64,000 nucleotides of DNA from JBLIRR01 sp049472395 (lineage in GTDB: Bacteria; SZUA-182; DTGQ01; JBLIRR01), in contig JBLIRR010000028.1 of assembly GCA_049472395.1 (NCBI GenBank), positions 16,040 through 80,039 of the forward strand, given 5' to 3'. Below, in pieces: positions 17,033-25,367 of this stretch (within the stretch, counting starts at the first letter, position 1; the number at the start of each line of letters is the position of its first letter). A program made the translations under genes and the position numbers. The notes beneath the pieces are model-generated. The model was not told where the DNA came from. It ran no database searches and was given only the letters and a program-made list of their open reading frames with translations.

Positions 17033-17071
17033 TGATTAATCCTTTCTGTTTTTTATTAGACTCTATATTAT

Positions 17072-17087
17072 TGCGAAATCGATGCCA
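17072..17087 (-). promoter_or_regulatory. sigma-54 (-24/-12) promoter of the methyltransferase gene
   Basis: Same 16 bases as at 16041 (minus strand TGGCATCGATTTCGCA). It gives a 5' leader of roughly 30 bases before the ATG at 17032. Confidence 0.8.
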
Positions 17088-17129
17088 TATCACGTATTAA
17101 ATAAAATCAACAAGTTACAAAAACATATA
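17072..17129. repeat. 58-bp direct repeat, copy 2 (promoter block)
   Basis: Perfect copy of 16041-16098. The activator sites beyond it are similar in layout but diverged in sequence, so the promoter block is either under strong constraint or recently converted. Confidence 0.95.
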
Positions 17130-17137
17130 TTTTAAAA

Positions 17138-17203
17138 TTGTTATATACGACAATCTAACTTGTCAAATATGATAATTAGATTAATATTTATCATATAAGA
17201 TAA
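17138..17203. promoter_or_regulatory. triple upstream activator sites, cluster B
   Basis: TTGTTATATACGACAA (17138), TTGTCAAATATGATAA (17160) and TTATCATATAAGATAA (17188), with spacings 22 and 28 bp as in cluster A and the same 51 bp to the -24 element. They serve the methyltransferase promoter. Confidence 0.8.
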
Positions 17204-17254
17204 TGGCAGATTTACATAGATAAATCATCTGCGGTTATGTTAATGATCATGACT

Positions 17255-18787
17255 TCATTTTATCTTCTTATATTTTATCCCTAATTTATTCATTCTGTTT
17301 CTTAAGGTACTAGCATTTAAACCGAGCAGTTCGGCAGCTCCACCAGGACCGTGAATTTTGCCACCTGTTTTTGATAAGACTCGACGAATATGGTGAGAAG
17401 TAATTTCATCCAGATTATCCGTTTCAGAAACATGATCTTGAATAACATTACTTTTTTTCTTCATGGGCAGATTTATGTCGTTGAAATCCAGTGGCCCGGA
17501 GGGATTAAGAATTAGAGCACGTTCAACAACATTCTGCATTTCTCGTACATTACCTGGCCAGGTATATTTCATCAACATATCGGTGACTCCGGGCGATACT
17601 GTTGGAATTGTAGATAACTTAAGTTCTTTTGATTTTAATGTAATAAAATGTTGTAAGAGTGCAGGAATGTCAGATATTCGTTCCCGAAGTGGTGGAATCC
17701 AGATGGGGAATACATTAAGCCGGAACCACAAATCTTCACGGAATTGATGTTCTCTTACCATTTTTTCCAAGTTACGATTTGTAGCGGCAATTATTCTTAT
17801 ATCCAATGAAATTGTATTGACACCACCAACCCTTTCAATTTCTTTGCTCTGCAATACCCTTAACAAATGCACCTGGACTTGGAGCGGAAGTTCTCCAATT
17901 TCATCTAAAAATATCGTTCCTTTATTAGCCCTTTCAAAACGCCCCCTTTTTTGTGCCAGAGCACCTGTGAAAGCCCCTTTTTCATGACCGAAAAGCTCAC
18001 TGTCAAACAGGGTATCGGGAATGGCACCGCAATTTACACTGACAAAAGGACCGTCGCTTCGTGAGGAAGAATTATGGATGGCATTGGCGATAACATCTTT
18101 ACCGACACCTGTTTCTCCTAACAGTAATATCGGACTGTCCAAAGCTGCCACTTGTTGAGCCTTATACATTACCTCTTTCAGACCAAAGTGTGCCCCGATG
18201 ATTTCATCCCCGGAGAGCCGCCTCAGTTCCCCATGGAGATAGCGGTTGTCATCAGCTAATAAATCTTTCAGCTTTTGCAGTTCGCGGTGTTTGAGTGTAT
18301 TGGACATGGCAATGGCAAATGTCTCTTTCAATAGCTCTAAGTACATTGCGTGGTGTGCTGAAAATTTTTCATCTCTTTCTGATATAGTTACCAGACTGCC
18401 CAATATTTGGCCCTTCGATTTGATAAGCATTACCATAAGTGAATTACATGACACGTTGTGAAACTGGAGCATTTCCCGGCTGATTGCATATTTATGAGGA
18501 TCATCAAAAATGAATACATCCTGATGAGCCGAGATGTCTTTCATCCCGGCTGATTTTTGAGCATCTTCAGATAAAGGTGTCAACAGGTCCACTTCACTGC
18601 ATTCGGAAAACGTTGCTGTGGCAATCGTTCGCATCGCTCTAAAATTAAAATCAAATTGCTGCAAAAACATCCTGTCAACAGGCATCACTTGTTGTAAAAA
18701 ATGAAGGCATGCTTTCAATGCCTCCTCAATTTTCAGATTGCCACAAATTCTTAAACTTACCTCACGAAAAAATTCGTTCTTATCCAT
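17255..18787 (-). CDS. sigma-54-dependent activator: GAF, AAA+, Fis-type HTH
   Basis: 510 residues. A GAF sensor domain (about 1-165) is followed by a helical linker, an AAA+ domain (about 192-430) and a Fis-like helix-turn-helix (about 455-505, AAELLGLNASTLRNRMNKLG). Walker A GETGVGKD (224-231), the sigma-54-contacting GAFTGA loop (271-276), Walker B LDEIGEL (294-300) and the arginine-finger region FREDLWFRLNVFPIWIPPLR are intact, so it should open -24/-12 promoters. There is no receiver domain; the GAF domain probably senses a small ligand, as in FhlA or NorR. Three local promoters with matching triple palindromes make it the obvious regulator of the export operon, the methyltransferase and the 94-residue protein. 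Good ribosome site AAGGATAGGAT. Confidence 0.93.
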   Translation of the reverse strand: MDKNEFFREVSLRICGNLKIEEALKACLHFLQQVMPVDRMFLQQFDFNFRAMRTIATATFSECSEVDLLTPLSEDAQKSAGMKDISAHQDVFIFDDPHKYAISREMLQFHNVSCNSLMVMLIKSKGQILGSLVTISERDEKFSAHHAMYLELLKETFAIAMSNTLKHRELQKLKDLLADDNRYLHGELRRLSGDEIIGAHFGLKEVMYKAQQVAALDSPILLLGETGVGKDVIANAIHNSSSRSDGPFVSVNCGAIPDTLFDSELFGHEKGAFTGALAQKRGRFERANKGTIFLDEIGELPLQVQVHLLRVLQSKEIERVGGVNTISLDIRIIAATNRNLEKMVREHQFREDLWFRLNVFPIWIPPLRERISDIPALLQHFITLKSKELKLSTIPTVSPGVTDMLMKYTWPGNVREMQNVVERALILNPSGPLDFNDINLPMKKKSNVIQDHVSETDNLDEITSHHIRRVLSKTGGKIHGPGGAAELLGLNASTLRNRMNKLGIKYKKIK

Positions 18788-18817
18788 TTTTTTATCCTAT
18801 CCTTTATTGTTCGATAA

Positions 18818-18883
18818 TCATCACATATGATAATTATAAAGATAGTTATCAAATATGGCAATCATTATTGCTGTATATGATAA
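18818..18883. promoter_or_regulatory. triple upstream activator sites, cluster C
   Basis: TCATCACATATGATAA (18818), TTATCAAATATGGCAA (18846) and TTGCTGTATATGATAA (18868). Spacings are 28 and 22 bp, the mirror image of clusters A and B, as expected because this promoter points right. 53 bp separate the last site from the -24 element. Being next to the activator gene start (18787), they may also serve autoregulation. Confidence 0.8.
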
Positions 18884-18935
18884 TTGTTTAAAGAGTGATT
18901 CTTCTAAATTATTGATATTATTAATGGTGCAATTT

Positions 18936-18951
18936 TGGCACAGCAATTGCC
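18936..18951 (+). promoter_or_regulatory. sigma-54 (-24/-12) promoter of the 94-residue gene
   Basis: TGGCACAGCAATTGCC matches TGGCAC-N5-TTGCW at all but the last position. It gives a leader of about 40 bases before the ATG at 19004. Confidence 0.88.
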
Positions 18952-19003
18952 TCAGTTACACATAGAATATCATCGATGAAAATACAAAATAAGAGGAAAG
19001 AAA

Positions 19004-19288
19004 ATGAAATGGTTAGAAATTATCGAACTGCGATCAGCAAAATCAAATCTGGAATTGCTAGAGTCACAGTTGCAAAAATTATTAAATGATCTTGAGAAGG
19101 AAGCAAAAAAGCATACAATAACGGCTTATAGTCGCGTAATGATAGATAACGATTTGAGTATTCACCTCATTCACGATTCAAAAAATGTTGAAAAAAACGG
19201 AAGTTCACTAGGTACACATCTGGCGTCTTTATTGAAAGAGTATGGCATGGTTAATCATAGCGTATGGGTCGAGTTGAAAAGCACCTAG
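19004..19288 (+). CDS. small conserved-looking protein of the sigma-54 regulon
   Basis: 94 residues from an ATG with AGAGGAAAG upstream. An N-terminal coiled-coil-like helix (SNLELLESQLQKLLNDLEKE) is followed by a compact alpha/beta part (AYSRVMIDNDLSIHLIHDSK, LASLLKEYGMVNHSVWVELK). No signal peptide, no metal motif. I recall similar stand-alone proteins from anaerobic bacteria but no named family. It was probably the first gene of an operon continuing into a Rossmann-fold gene (19324) that is now broken. Expression should depend on sigma-54 and the activator encoded to the left. Confidence 0.75.
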   Translation: MKWLEIIELRSAKSNLELLESQLQKLLNDLEKEAKKHTITAYSRVMIDNDLSIHLIHDSKNVEKNGSSLGTHLASLLKEYGMVNHSVWVELKST

Positions 19289-19323
19289 GTACTATTTGAA
19301 TGTATGGATAAGGAGTTGAGAAA

Positions 19324-19377
19324 ATGCAAAAAGTTCTTGTCGCCGGTGCCACAGGGAAAATGAATGCCTTTTCCTGA
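19324..19377 (+). pseudogene. first codons of a NAD(P)-binding Rossmann-fold (NmrA/SDR-like) gene
   Basis: Just 36 bp after the 94-residue gene, with GGAGTTGAG upstream, an ATG opens MQKVLVAGATGK, the start of an NmrA/epimerase-like Rossmann domain. The frame then hits a stop after MNAFS. The rest is replaced by the reversed ATPase fragment, with the breakpoint near 19358. Confidence 0.65.
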
Positions 19378-19616
19378 TTCGTAATACCATAAGGCTTCAG
19401 ATTAGGCCAAATATTGTTATAATCAACTTCTTCGAAAATCTTCTGTTCAAGTATATTGTCAAGATCAAGAAAGACTTTATTCTTACTTTCAATTTTATCG
19501 AAAATAATAGTAAGAAGCGCAGTTTTACCTACTCTTCTCATTCCCGTTACAAGGATAATTTCAGGTGAATTAATTTGTCTTTCAATAGATTTTAATAATA
19601 ACCGCGGATATCGCAT
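19356..19616 (-). pseudogene. N-terminal fragment of a DUF4143-type AAA+ ATPase
   Basis: MRYPRLLLKSIERQINSPEI, then ILVTGMRRVGKTALLTII (Walker A), FLDLDNILEQKIF and NQEKAFIF, which should continue into the Walker B DEIQ. The frame instead runs into the antisense of the Rossmann gene start. About 86 of an expected 400 residues remain. An intact relative of the family is encoded at 25574-26812. Confidence 0.75.
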
Positions 19617-19902
19617 ACTATTGTAGTATATGTTTTTTAAAAAATTTGTTAAGTAGTATTGAACAAAACAACATAAAATAAACTTTATCCCTCTGCCTGA
19701 TATAAACCAAATGGTGGTGTAACAGTGTTTTCTCTCTCATAGATCTTTAAAATCTCTGTATATATAATTAAGCAATAAATTTTATAAATAAGCGTTCATA
19801 TGTAAAATAACTTATTATCTTTGAGGTGGAGCCAAGGCAATTGCATTAAAAATTTTATCCCTTGCAATTAACTATATCCTGCAAGGGTATAAAGTGGGCT
19901 TT
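19617..19902. other. AT-rich spacer
   Basis: About 285 bases between two pseudogenes. No frame, repeat or promoter stands out. Confidence 0.5.
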
Positions 19903-20432
19903 TTAAATTAACCACAGAGAGCACAGAGGACACGGAGATTCATACTCCCTCTGTGATCTCCTGTGATCTCTGAGAGTTAAGTAAGTTACAATATCTTCTT
20001 GGCTGCAATCAAACTCCCGGCAGACTGCCTGTATCACCTTTTCAGGCGATACTTTCGGTTTGAGCTTATTTAATTGAGGAATTTTTTTTCCTCTTGCCTG
20101 CCTGACAGAAACCTTTCTTTGATCCAATTTACAAAATCCGTATCCCCAAGGATAAAACCTTCAATTAGATACTTGCTCGGATTTTCAAGGACTTTGATAT
20201 CGACATTTTCAACAAGTTGCTTATAGTTTCGTCTGGCTTCTTTTTTACTTTTTCCAAAACTAGACAATAAACAGTTTGTTTCGAGAAATACAGGTACCTT
20301 TTGATGACCAATATACGCACAGTAGGTGCTCCATCGATGCTCAGCGGGCAAAGAAACCATTTTGGCTCTCACCGGATTCAAATGGATATAACGCGACAAG
20401 TGCTTAAGGTACTCATCTGCATCAATCAACAT
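19903..20432 (-). pseudogene. REP-associated (RAYT, Y1-type) transposase, C-terminal part with frameshift
   Basis: EYLKHLSRYIHLNPVRAKMV, then EHRWSTYCAYIG, then LLSSFGKSKKEARRNYKQLV are typical RAYT C-terminal blocks. The frame shifts near 20090, and the family sequence continues as KLKPKVSPEKVIQAVCREFD, CSQEDIV before it is lost. The N-terminal His-hydrophobic-His part is missing, so it is dead. Its 3' end runs into the CACAGAG-rich inverted repeat at 19909-19975, probably its associated REP-like element. Confidence 0.8.
19909..19975. repeat. CACAGAG-type imperfect inverted repeat at the RAYT 3' end
   Basis: Left arm ACCACAGAGAGCACAGAGGA, right arm CTCTGTGATCTCCTGTGATC, imperfectly complementary. 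Such CACAGAG/ACACGGAG strings accompany RAYT genes in many bacteria. A related decayed string sits near 48247. Confidence 0.55.
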
Positions 20433-20828
20433 TGCCTTAAACCTTCCTTGCCGAATTTGTCAATATTTAATATTTAAGATGTGACCCTTTACTTCTTACT
20501 TTACTTCTCTTTACTTTATTACTTTATTTACTTTATTGCATGAAGTATAATTTGGCAAGCTTAAAAACTCAATAAATTGAATGGCTACGAATATTCGGGA
20601 AGGACAACTTGAAAAAACTTGGAAATCAATTTATAAACAGATTGCATGAACATACAAATATAATAATAATCTATAATAAGAATCACGACGTGATAGAAAT
20701 GAAGAGTCTTTACTCATCTGCCGACTTCATATAAAGTGATACAGTGGATAACTGAAAATAAATTATTGCTCTATCAAATGAATCCGAAAGGGGATCTTTC
20801 ATGAAAATTAATAAATGAGACCTAACCA
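20433..20828. other. intergenic stretch, nothing identified
   Basis: About 395 AT-rich bases. AAAGGGG at about 20789 precedes a five-codon reading frame (ATG to TGA, 20801-20818) just before the next gene; it could be a leader peptide, but there is no further support. No promoter or repeat recognised. Confidence 0.4.
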
Positions 20829-22094
20829 ATGAGCCAGAACTTAAGAATACGAAACGGTAGTATCAGAAGAATCATCTCTCTTACAATAATAATGTTATTT
20901 TTGTGGACTTCCGGTTCTGCAATGACCCATGTGGAATCAGTACCACAAACAGTAAAGCAGCTGAAGAGATATTATCCCTCTGCTCAGTTCTATATGGTAG
21001 ATTGGGCAGAATTTCAGGGGGCTTGCTCTTTTTTTCAAGAAAGTAAAGTGATAGTAGCTCACAATGCAGTGTTTGCGATGCGCAAAGAAATCGTCGTTCT
21101 TTATTTCCCTGAGAAAAATTTTTTTCCTCCGAGAGAACTGATGAAAGATTATCCATTCGTGAAATTTTATGCTGTTGAGGAGGATGAATTTGAATATGCT
21201 CAAAGCTTTTGTGCAAAAGAGTCTTCAAATGAAGAAATCCTCATAAAGGAAGAATTCGAAAGACGCTATTTGGGGATAGAATTTTGCGTAATGAGCAAGG
21301 AAACCTTTCAGCGTATAGAACCTCATCTTAAGGAGTATAGGATAATAAGATATGCGGAAGATAATGGTACATCGGATAAGAAACCCTCTCCGATGCCACA
21401 CGAGCCATTTGAGACTGACGAGCATTTCTCATCAAATACCTCATGTTTATTTAATACTCATTTTACATCAGATAAAGGATGCATTCTCCCTGATGTACCT
21501 GATGAGGTGGCAGCGATTCTTTATGTTGTCATTGGTGTAGTGGTGGTTGCTGTTTTGATTATCTATGGGGGAAAATATTTCTATGATGTTGCCACAGGCA
21601 GGGGTGATTTTCAATATTGGTGGGAAGTTGGCGCGCAATCTACATTTTTCAATAAGGCAGATAAGGAAACAGCCCTCGGTAGAGGATCGATGGCGGGATT
21701 AAAATTTACGTCAGGGATTATTGATCAAGATATTCGGATAGGGCTAGCTGGCGAGGTGGGGTATCTGGCTGTAAAGCTCAATTCTATGTTCACAAGTAAA
21801 TTTATTGATATTGATGGACTGTATGGTGTCATAGGACCTGCCATTCGATTGTGTTGGGGGAAGATAAATCCACATTATCTCTCACTCGAGCTTCTGGCCG
21901 GAAGCTCAGAACATGATGAAGTCGGGATTATCAGTACAGCGCGAGCAGGAATAAATTGGGGAATTATGGAACATATTCGTTTTGGCATAAATGGAGGAGC
22001 GATCTATTTTAATCTAAATGAAACTGAGGGCCTTTTTGATGAAGAAGGTGAATTTCGGTTTATTATTGGCATAGAAGTAGGCTATCGATTTTAG
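20829..22094 (+). CDS. surface or envelope protein of unknown function with signal peptide, membrane helix and C-terminal barrel-like domain
   Basis: 421 residues. Signal peptide about 12-32 (IISLTIIMLFLWTSGSA). Residues 35-190 contain two or three copies of an approximately 50-residue motif (YYPSAQFYMVDWAEFQGACS; YPFVKFYAVEEDEFEYAQSF; LGIEFCVMSKETFQRIEPHL). A membrane helix follows (AAILYVVIGVVVVAVLIIYG, about 231-250), then a glycine-rich alternating-strand domain ending in YRF, like an outer-membrane barrel. An internal helix plus a barrel-type end is an odd combination. A stop lies two codons before the ATG, so the start is fixed. No family recognised. Confidence 0.75.
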   Translation: MSQNLRIRNGSIRRIISLTIIMLFLWTSGSAMTHVESVPQTVKQLKRYYPSAQFYMVDWAEFQGACSFFQESKVIVAHNAVFAMRKEIVVLYFPEKNFFPPRELMKDYPFVKFYAVEEDEFEYAQSFCAKESSNEEILIKEEFERRYLGIEFCVMSKETFQRIEPHLKEYRIIRYAEDNGTSDKKPSPMPHEPFETDEHFSSNTSCLFNTHFTSDKGCILPDVPDEVAAILYVVIGVVVVAVLIIYGGKYFYDVATGRGDFQYWWEVGAQSTFFNKADKETALGRGSMAGLKFTSGIIDQDIRIGLAGEVGYLAVKLNSMFTSKFIDIDGLYGVIGPAIRLCWGKINPHYLSLELLAGSSEHDEVGIISTARAGINWGIMEHIRFGINGGAIYFNLNETEGLFDEEGEFRFIIGIEVGYRF

Positions 22095-22148
22095 AATATT
22101 CTAAATTCAGCCTCCCAAACCTTTATAACCTCACCGAATACTATATAT

Positions 22149-22292
22149 AAGATTCTTGATCATCTTCGCCTATGGAAAGACAAGCCTTTTCATGATCCAC
22201 CTCCATGCGGTCTTGAAGATGCATCTGCGGAGTATGAACCATTATATGATGACGCGCTGTATTATGATGATCCTTGTATTTCTGTAAATTAA
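22149..22292 (+). pseudogene. C-terminal tail of a transposase
   Basis: In one frame the DNA reads KILDHLRLWKDKPFHDPPP followed by an acidic tail ending DDPCISVN and a stop. ILDHLxLW with a proline run and a tail rich in Tyr and Asp is the usual end of a widespread rolling-circle-like or IS1595-like transposase group. Nothing of the catalytic part precedes it. Confidence 0.5.
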
Positions 22293-22855
22293 AAGGCTTT
22301 AAATTGTACTTTTTACAGCCAGCGGGGTAATACGCTCATTCTTCGACCAATTCTCATATATTTCTTGCTTTTTCTCTGCCTTTTATAAATTTGTCCTTCC
22401 TTTTTCTTGTGCCTTGTCAAAATGTCATCATTAGACAATATCAATAAGTTATCGATATGACAGGTAAATACTTATTTCATCACTTCTGCTAAAGGAGGAA
22501 TTTCATTCTTTTTCTGGACTCGGTCATCAATATATTTCCAAAAAGATATTTTCAGTATTCATCCATTCTGTTATACCATAAAAATATCATTTTGACCAGC
22601 ATTTTTTCTCATCACATACTTTTTGAGTATTTACTATTTTTGTCGAGTTAATCGAGTGATTTTCGACAATAATGACGAAAGATTTAATTAATAGTCCCCT
22701 AAAATATAATAAACTATTGATTTTATGATAGTTATACGAATGGCACAGAGTATGCTGAGATAAACCTATAAATGCAAGCAGAATATAATGCCTATTATGC
22801 AGATTTCACCCGATAATCCTGCAACTGAAGATTGTAAGGTAGATTTTATTTGAAA
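22293..22855. other. intergenic stretch with one promoter-like site
   Basis: About 560 AT-rich bases without a gene. The only signal seen is the -24/-12-like site at 22741-22756, preceded by TTTTCGACAATAATGACGAA near 22670. Confidence 0.45.
22741..22756 (+). promoter_or_regulatory. sigma-54-like promoter upstream of the 619-residue surface protein
   Basis: TGGCACAGAGTATGCT fits TGGCAC-N5-TTGCW with one mismatch. It is about 250 bases before the next gene. The TTRTCATATATGAYAA palindromes of the other sigma-54 promoters are absent; a different palindrome (TTTCG-N10-CGAAA, near 22671) lies upstream. Confidence 0.45.
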
Positions 22856-22945
22856 ATGGCAGGATCTGGCGAAGAAGAACTTCTCATCTCTGATGTTGAC
22901 ATTGATCATACCCACGCTAAGGGATTATTTGAGAAAATTAACTAA
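22856..22945 (+). pseudogene. possible C-terminal remnant of a carbon-nitrogen hydrolase (nitrilase family)
   Basis: A 29-codon frame reads AGSGEEELLISDVDIDHTHA and ends in a stop. xxEELLIADVDLDxTRA is the usual last strand of nitrilase-family enzymes. It is too short to be sure. Confidence 0.25.
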
Positions 22946-23009
22946 ATTGAATTATTCAAATAATAATATTATTGACATGGAGGAATAGATAGTCATTAAA
23001 AAATGTAGG

Positions 23010-24869
23010 ATGTGGTTCATCCCATTCATATGCTTTATTTTTATTTTATTGTGTTCTGATACATATGCGCGACATTTTGATCTCACTTTAGTGCGGCCGG
23101 CAGGGACTCCACCAAATCTTTTCTATATGATGTTAGAGGGTAGTCTTACCATAAATGGCAACGCGCAGGACCCTGATGATGAGGTGGGATTCTTCGTTCA
23201 AGTTGATGATGGTAGTTTGAAATTATGCGGCCTTACATTTTCAACGGGGAGCGGTACGGGTTATACAGGGAGAGTATTTTCATATCTTTGTGTTGATGAT
23301 GAACTTGATAATGGAGTTGATGAAGTACCCAAGGATCAGCGTCCATTACAGGTCCGCTTTTGGGATAGTAGCATGGGGAGTGAACAAATACTCAATTCAA
23401 GCAATTTTGCAAATATGAGCCCCTTGATAAAGAATGCGAATGGCGACTTCATTTATATGACGAATGATCTTATACCAGATACTTCTCAATCTGATCCATG
23501 GAGGATGGATATTATTATTCAGAGCACCATATCCCTCACAGGCGTTACCCCTGCTCTAATATACAATGATACGCAAAATACATTAACAATTATGGGAGAT
23601 CAATTCGAAGAGGGAATGAGCGTGAGATTAGGCAGCGGATCTCTGGAATCAGTTACCTATATTGATAATAATCACATAAGCGCGGTGGTGCCAAAAAATT
23701 TTTCTGAAGGTACTTATAATCTAACTGTTAGGACCTCGGATGGGAGAGAAGATATATTGTTCAATGTTGTTGAGGTAAAAAGACCTCCCCCATGCGGCAT
23801 TTTAAAAGTTGAGGAAAAAATATACGGTGAAAATGATCGTTATTGGTGGATAACGACAACATGTATTGTAGACGAATCTCTTGAAGTTGTTCTTACCGAT
23901 GACTATCATAATGAAATAGATTTTGTCGATATAGAATACGCTGGAATGATGATAATTGCCAAACTTCCTTCCGATGATACATGTCCTCAGGCTGGTGACT
24001 ATTGGACTTTGCTGAGAAATCCCAGTGGAGCAACTGATGAATATCCAAGTGTTAGGTTTGCATGTGCAGCTAAACCTTTCATTTCAAAAATTAGTGACTA
24101 TGGAAATGTATGGATTATTTATACCTCAAATACTAATCAGAATACTGAGGTTAAATTAGTCAATGAAGATGGCAAAGAGTATGATTTTGCATTGGTTGAT
24201 AAGGAGCATCTTCCCATAATTGAGGTGGAACTTCCTGATCCTATTACTTTGTGCGGCACAAACCATATTCTCTTAAGAAATCCTGGAGGATTAACAGGAG
24301 AATATCCGCAGAAAACTGTGGAAGGCACCGGCCCTTGTGAAAAAGAAGTATTGGTGAATTTTTCACAGGGCATGAATATATTTGGGCTTCCAATAGAATT
24401 AGATACCCCCTTTTCATCGTTTGATCTGATGGATCAGTATTTTTCTCCTGATGAATTAAATTGTATTCAAGCTTATGTGAGAAATGGTGGAGGAAATCAA
24501 TGGAAGATATCATATTGGAATTCTTATAATCGACCTGCGGGCACAGAATTTAGTTTGGAAATTGATAAAGCCTATATTTTGTATATGCATAAAAGCAAAA
24601 AAATAACCTTTATAGGCACTCCGCTCAATTCTATGCCTATAGGTGAATTAAAGGAAGGCATCAATTTGGTAAATTCCTCAGGAGCACCGGATGGTTATTC
24701 AGCCTTTGAATTGTTAAGTGATTTAGGTGATGTCAGTAGTGTAACGAGAATAGCCTATTTTGATATATTAGATCAGACATGGAAGATGGCGCAATGGTTT
24801 TTTGGAAATTTTAAAGGCACAGATTTTACATTACAGAATGGCAGGGGTCATATAATATTTGTTCAATAA
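23010..24869 (+). CDS. secreted surface protein with TIG/IPT domain and repeated beta modules
   Basis: 619 residues. Signal peptide: FIPFICFIFILLCSDTYA. The best ribosome site (GGAGGA, 22979-22984) suits an ATT at 22995 better than the ATG at 23010 and would give MKKCRMWFIPF, a more usual signal-peptide start. Residues 20-160 form a domain with FYMMLEGSLTINGNAQDPDD. Residues 175-255 are a TIG/IPT Ig-like domain (ISLTGVTPALIYNDTQNTLT, VVPKNFSEGTYNLTV). Two similar modules follow (LLRNPSGATDEYPSV; LLRNPGGLTGEYPQK). The C-terminal part (FSQGMNIFGLPIELD, ELKEGINLVNSSG) is a duplicated motif seen in extracellular proteins. Likely a surface or binding protein; the ligand is unknown. Confidence 0.75.
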   Translation: MWFIPFICFIFILLCSDTYARHFDLTLVRPAGTPPNLFYMMLEGSLTINGNAQDPDDEVGFFVQVDDGSLKLCGLTFSTGSGTGYTGRVFSYLCVDDELDNGVDEVPKDQRPLQVRFWDSSMGSEQILNSSNFANMSPLIKNANGDFIYMTNDLIPDTSQSDPWRMDIIIQSTISLTGVTPALIYNDTQNTLTIMGDQFEEGMSVRLGSGSLESVTYIDNNHISAVVPKNFSEGTYNLTVRTSDGREDILFNVVEVKRPPPCGILKVEEKIYGENDRYWWITTTCIVDESLEVVLTDDYHNEIDFVDIEYAGMMIIAKLPSDDTCPQAGDYWTLLRNPSGATDEYPSVRFACAAKPFISKISDYGNVWIIYTSNTNQNTEVKLVNEDGKEYDFALVDKEHLPIIEVELPDPITLCGTNHILLRNPGGLTGEYPQKTVEGTGPCEKEVLVNFSQGMNIFGLPIELDTPFSSFDLMDQYFSPDELNCIQAYVRNGGGNQWKISYWNSYNRPAGTEFSLEIDKAYILYMHKSKKITFIGTPLNSMPIGELKEGINLVNSSGAPDGYSAFELLSDLGDVSSVTRIAYFDILDQTWKMAQWFFGNFKGTDFTLQNGRGHIIFVQ

Positions 24870-25367
24870 TAGATATAATTTTGTTAAATAATAAAAATAT
24901 CCATCCATATAGGAAAATCAAAATTATGATGTGCTATTTTCTGTTCAATCTTATCCTTTGGATTCTTGAGCCAAAGAGAGGAGAGGATAACATCTTTGAT
25001 TAAGATTTCAAAAGAATAGGTTGGAAGTTTTTTCCTTATTACTCCCGATGTAGGTAAAGGGGCAGAAGGAATATATACTATAGCTGACGTATTTCGAAGA
25101 GTGGAGTTGTAATATCGGTAGGCATATTCTCCCATTGTTCTTCACAAAAATGAAAGGATTCGATAGTAACCTGAGTCAAGATGACGCGGCAATTTCCAGG
25201 TTATACCCATCATCTGGCCAATAGTATAAAATTGAATGTAGAAAGTGATCAGGTTCTTTTTTAAGTGAGGGGCTGAACATGACAATCCTCTGTATATCCA
25301 AAATGAGATGACTTAATATGAGCAGAGGAATTACCCTCCTGAGGTAAAAAATTCAAGTTATGCTTCT
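24870..25367. other. intergenic stretch, nothing firm
   Basis: About 500 bases. An 83-codon frame on the minus strand (24884-25135) has no ribosome site or family signature. No repeat or promoter recognised. Confidence 0.4.

Noticed and set aside
24884..25135. 83-codon minus-strand reading frame
   Set aside because: No ribosome site, no signal peptide or domain, and composition like non-coding DNA.
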